DNA from: Erysipelothrix rhusiopathiae | GTDB taxonomy: Bacteria > Bacillota_I > Bacilli_A > Erysipelotrichales > Erysipelotrichaceae | DNA: 6,915 bases | Assembly: GCA_902797585.1 (NCBI GenBank) | Contig: CADBTK010000039.1 | Span: 1 to 6,915, forward strand | Direction: 5' to 3' | Part shown: positions 6,328 to 6,915 of the stretch, one piece after another | Layout: the number at the start of each line of letters is the position of its first letter | Position numbering within the stretch: the first letter of the stretch is position 1 | Position numbers and translations under genes: made by a program | Notes under the pieces: model-generated | What the model saw: the letters and a program-made list of their open reading frames with translations, nothing else | What the model was told of the DNA's origin: nothing | Databases searched by the model: none

Positions 6328-6720
6328 TTATTCAATAGTGATTACTTGTCTTGTGTCTTCTATTTTCTTTTCTTTGCTAGGTAGAGTGATAATGCATTCA
6401 CCATTTTCTACCTTTGCGTGAATATCGCTGGCCTTATATTGCATTCCCAAATAAAAGCTTCGGCTCATAGTACCATTCACGCATTCTTTTCGAATCGGTT
6501 TGCCAACTTCTTTTTTGGGCTTGATTACATTCATCTTTAATGTTCCTTGTTCTAAAGAAATCTGGATATCATCCTTCTTACATCCAGGTACTTCGATACG
6601 TAATTCGTACAGGTCTCCTTTTTGAAAGATGTCTGTTTTCAAAATGGAACGATGACTAGATTGTCCTTGAAATAAGCTGTCAAACAAATCATTGATTTGA
6701 AATCCCGAATTGACTGGCAT
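6328..6720 (-). CDS. hsp20: Small heat-shock protein (Hsp20 / alpha-crystallin family), first gene of pair
   Basis: This 130-residue Hsp20 holdase is paralogous to the next gene. Both share LKTDI, the EVPG/KDDIQI segment, SRSFY-G, a G-x-(3)ITLP strand and a C-terminal I-x-I anchor (ITI here, IPI in the neighbour). The two have nevertheless diverged widely, including the N-terminal arm. This copy has three cysteines (in PGCKKDD, KECVNG and GECIITLP) and the neighbour has none. The longer reading frame begins with a GTG at 6729, but that codon is part of the SD itself: AAGGAGGTG is the complement of 6727-6735. I therefore start at the ATG at 6720, 8 nt after AGGAGG. It is first in the operon, directly behind the HrcA-type operators. 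Confidence 0.94.
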   Translation of the reverse strand: MPVNSGFQINDLFDSLFQGQSSHRSILKTDIFQKGDLYELRIEVPGCKKDDIQISLEQGTLKMNVIKPKKEVGKPIRKECVNGTMSRSFYLGMQYKASDIHAKVENGECIITLPSKEKKIEDTRQVITIE

Positions 6721-6741
6721 CGAGAACACCTCCTTCTTGAA

Positions 6742-6768
6742 TTAGCACTTTACCTCTAACTCTGCTAA
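6742..6768. promoter_or_regulatory. CIRCE element 2 (HrcA operator) over the hsp20 transcription start
   Basis: TTAGCACTT (6742-6750), a 9-bp spacer and CTCTGCTAA (6760-6768) match the CIRCE consensus TTAGCACTC-N9-GAGTGCTAA at 14 of 18 arm positions. The left arm scores 8/9 and the right arm 6/9. It directly abuts the -10 box and covers the predicted start point near 6763 and the leader. Confidence 0.72.
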
Positions 6769-6769
6769 T

Positions 6770-6797
6770 ATCATAGCACACTTATTAGCAGTGTCAA
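6770..6797 (-). promoter_or_regulatory. SigA-type promoter of the hsp20 operon
   Basis: On the minus strand there is a perfect TTGACA (complement of 6792-6797), a 16-bp spacer and TATGAT (complement of 6770-6775). The start point is predicted near 6763, giving a leader of about 42 nt to the ATG at 6720. The promoter is bracketed and overlapped by the two CIRCE elements, a layout expected for HrcA repression. Confidence 0.78.
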
Positions 6798-6811
6798 CTG
6801 TTAAGTGCTAA
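6785..6811. promoter_or_regulatory. CIRCE element 1 (HrcA operator) over the hsp20 -35 box
   Basis: TTAGCAGTG (6785-6793), a 9-bp spacer and AAGTGCTAA (6803-6811) match the CIRCE consensus at 15 of 18 arm positions. The left arm scores 7/9 and the right arm 8/9. The hsp20 -35 box (6792-6797) lies partly in its left arm and partly in its spacer, so HrcA binding here should block RNA polymerase. Confidence 0.8.
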
Positions 6812-6840
6812 AAAGTTTCAAATTTCTGTTTTTACCTGCG

Positions 6841-6856
6841 TGATATAATAATTCCA
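6841..6856 (+). promoter_or_regulatory. Extended -10 promoter of cca
   Basis: TGATATAAT at 6841-6849 is a perfect extended -10, identical to the one before tldD. No good -35 is seen at 16-18 bp. The predicted start is near 6856, only about 3 nt before the cca ATG. Confidence 0.7.
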
Positions 6857-6858
6857 GA

Positions 6859-6915
6859 ATGATGAAACTACCAAAAGAAGTTGGTTTTGTATTGGAAACC
6901 ATAGAAAAACATGGA
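6859..6915 (+). CDS. cca: CCA tRNA nucleotidyltransferase, N-terminal 19 codons (3' cut by window edge)
   Basis: The visible peptide begins MMKLPKEVGFVLETIEKHG. This resembles the start of bacterial CCA-adding enzymes, where a LPKEV...vLE.LE..G helix precedes the nucleotidyltransferase core; that core lies outside the window. The enzyme adds or repairs the 3'-CCA end of tRNA. The two adjacent ATGs at 6859 and 6862 are both possible starts. The frame has a TGA at 6841-6843 and no start codon between it and 6859, so translation cannot begin further upstream. No Shine-Dalgarno is present, and the promoter sits so close that the mRNA should be leaderless or nearly so. The gene is divergent from the hsp20 operon. 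Only 19 residues support the assignment, so it remains provisional. Confidence 0.68.
   Translation, partial: MMKLPKEVGFVLETIEKHG

Noticed and set aside
6721..6729. GTG start at 6729 for the first Hsp20 gene
   Set aside because: The GTG is part of the AAGGAGGTG Shine-Dalgarno itself, and the ATG at 6720 is correctly spaced behind it.

Overview
The window is AT-rich bacterial DNA with strong Shine-Dalgarno sites, closely packed genes, short hairpin-plus-U terminators and CIRCE (HrcA) heat-shock operators. Together these suggest a low-GC Bacillota (Firmicutes). The protein sequences look most like the Erysipelotrichia and relatives, but this taxonomic guess is soft. All recognisable genes are chromosomal housekeeping or stress genes. 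I see no IS element, phage gene, CRISPR array, tRNA or rRNA.

Plus strand, left half. The 3' part of nanE (ManNAc-6-P epimerase, sialic acid/amino-sugar catabolism) ends at 428 in a strong terminator. A promoter with a perfect extended -10 overlaps the end of that terminator and starts a three-gene operon. The operon is tldD (active metalloprotease subunit), tldE (partner subunit without the metal site; reading frames overlap by 8 nt) and a two-domain SseB-family protein 4 nt further on. It ends at a bidirectional terminator (about 3978-4011) shared with the converging minus-strand genes.

Minus strand, middle. Reading leftwards from 5807 are a CPBP-family intramembrane protease, a thioredoxin-type (2-Cys) glutathione peroxidase, and a small three-helix DUF4870-like membrane protein. 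The last has its own promoter, whose -35 box lies at the extreme 3' end of the peroxidase gene.

Minus strand, right end. Two tandem small heat-shock protein (Hsp20) genes form an operon that ends at a GC-rich hairpin (5863-5890). Its promoter (TTGACA, 16 bp, TATGAT) is flanked and overlapped by two degenerate CIRCE elements, so the pair is very likely repressed by HrcA. Divergently, the first 19 codons of cca (tRNA nucleotidyltransferase) start only about 3 nt after the predicted transcription start and have no Shine-Dalgarno. That suggests a leaderless mRNA.

I do not see a wholly new system. The points most worth a second look are the double CIRCE architecture, the apparently leaderless cca, and the SseB-family gene embedded in the tldD-tldE operon. 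Gene-free stretches are all shorter than 150 bp and are accounted for by promoters, operators and terminators.
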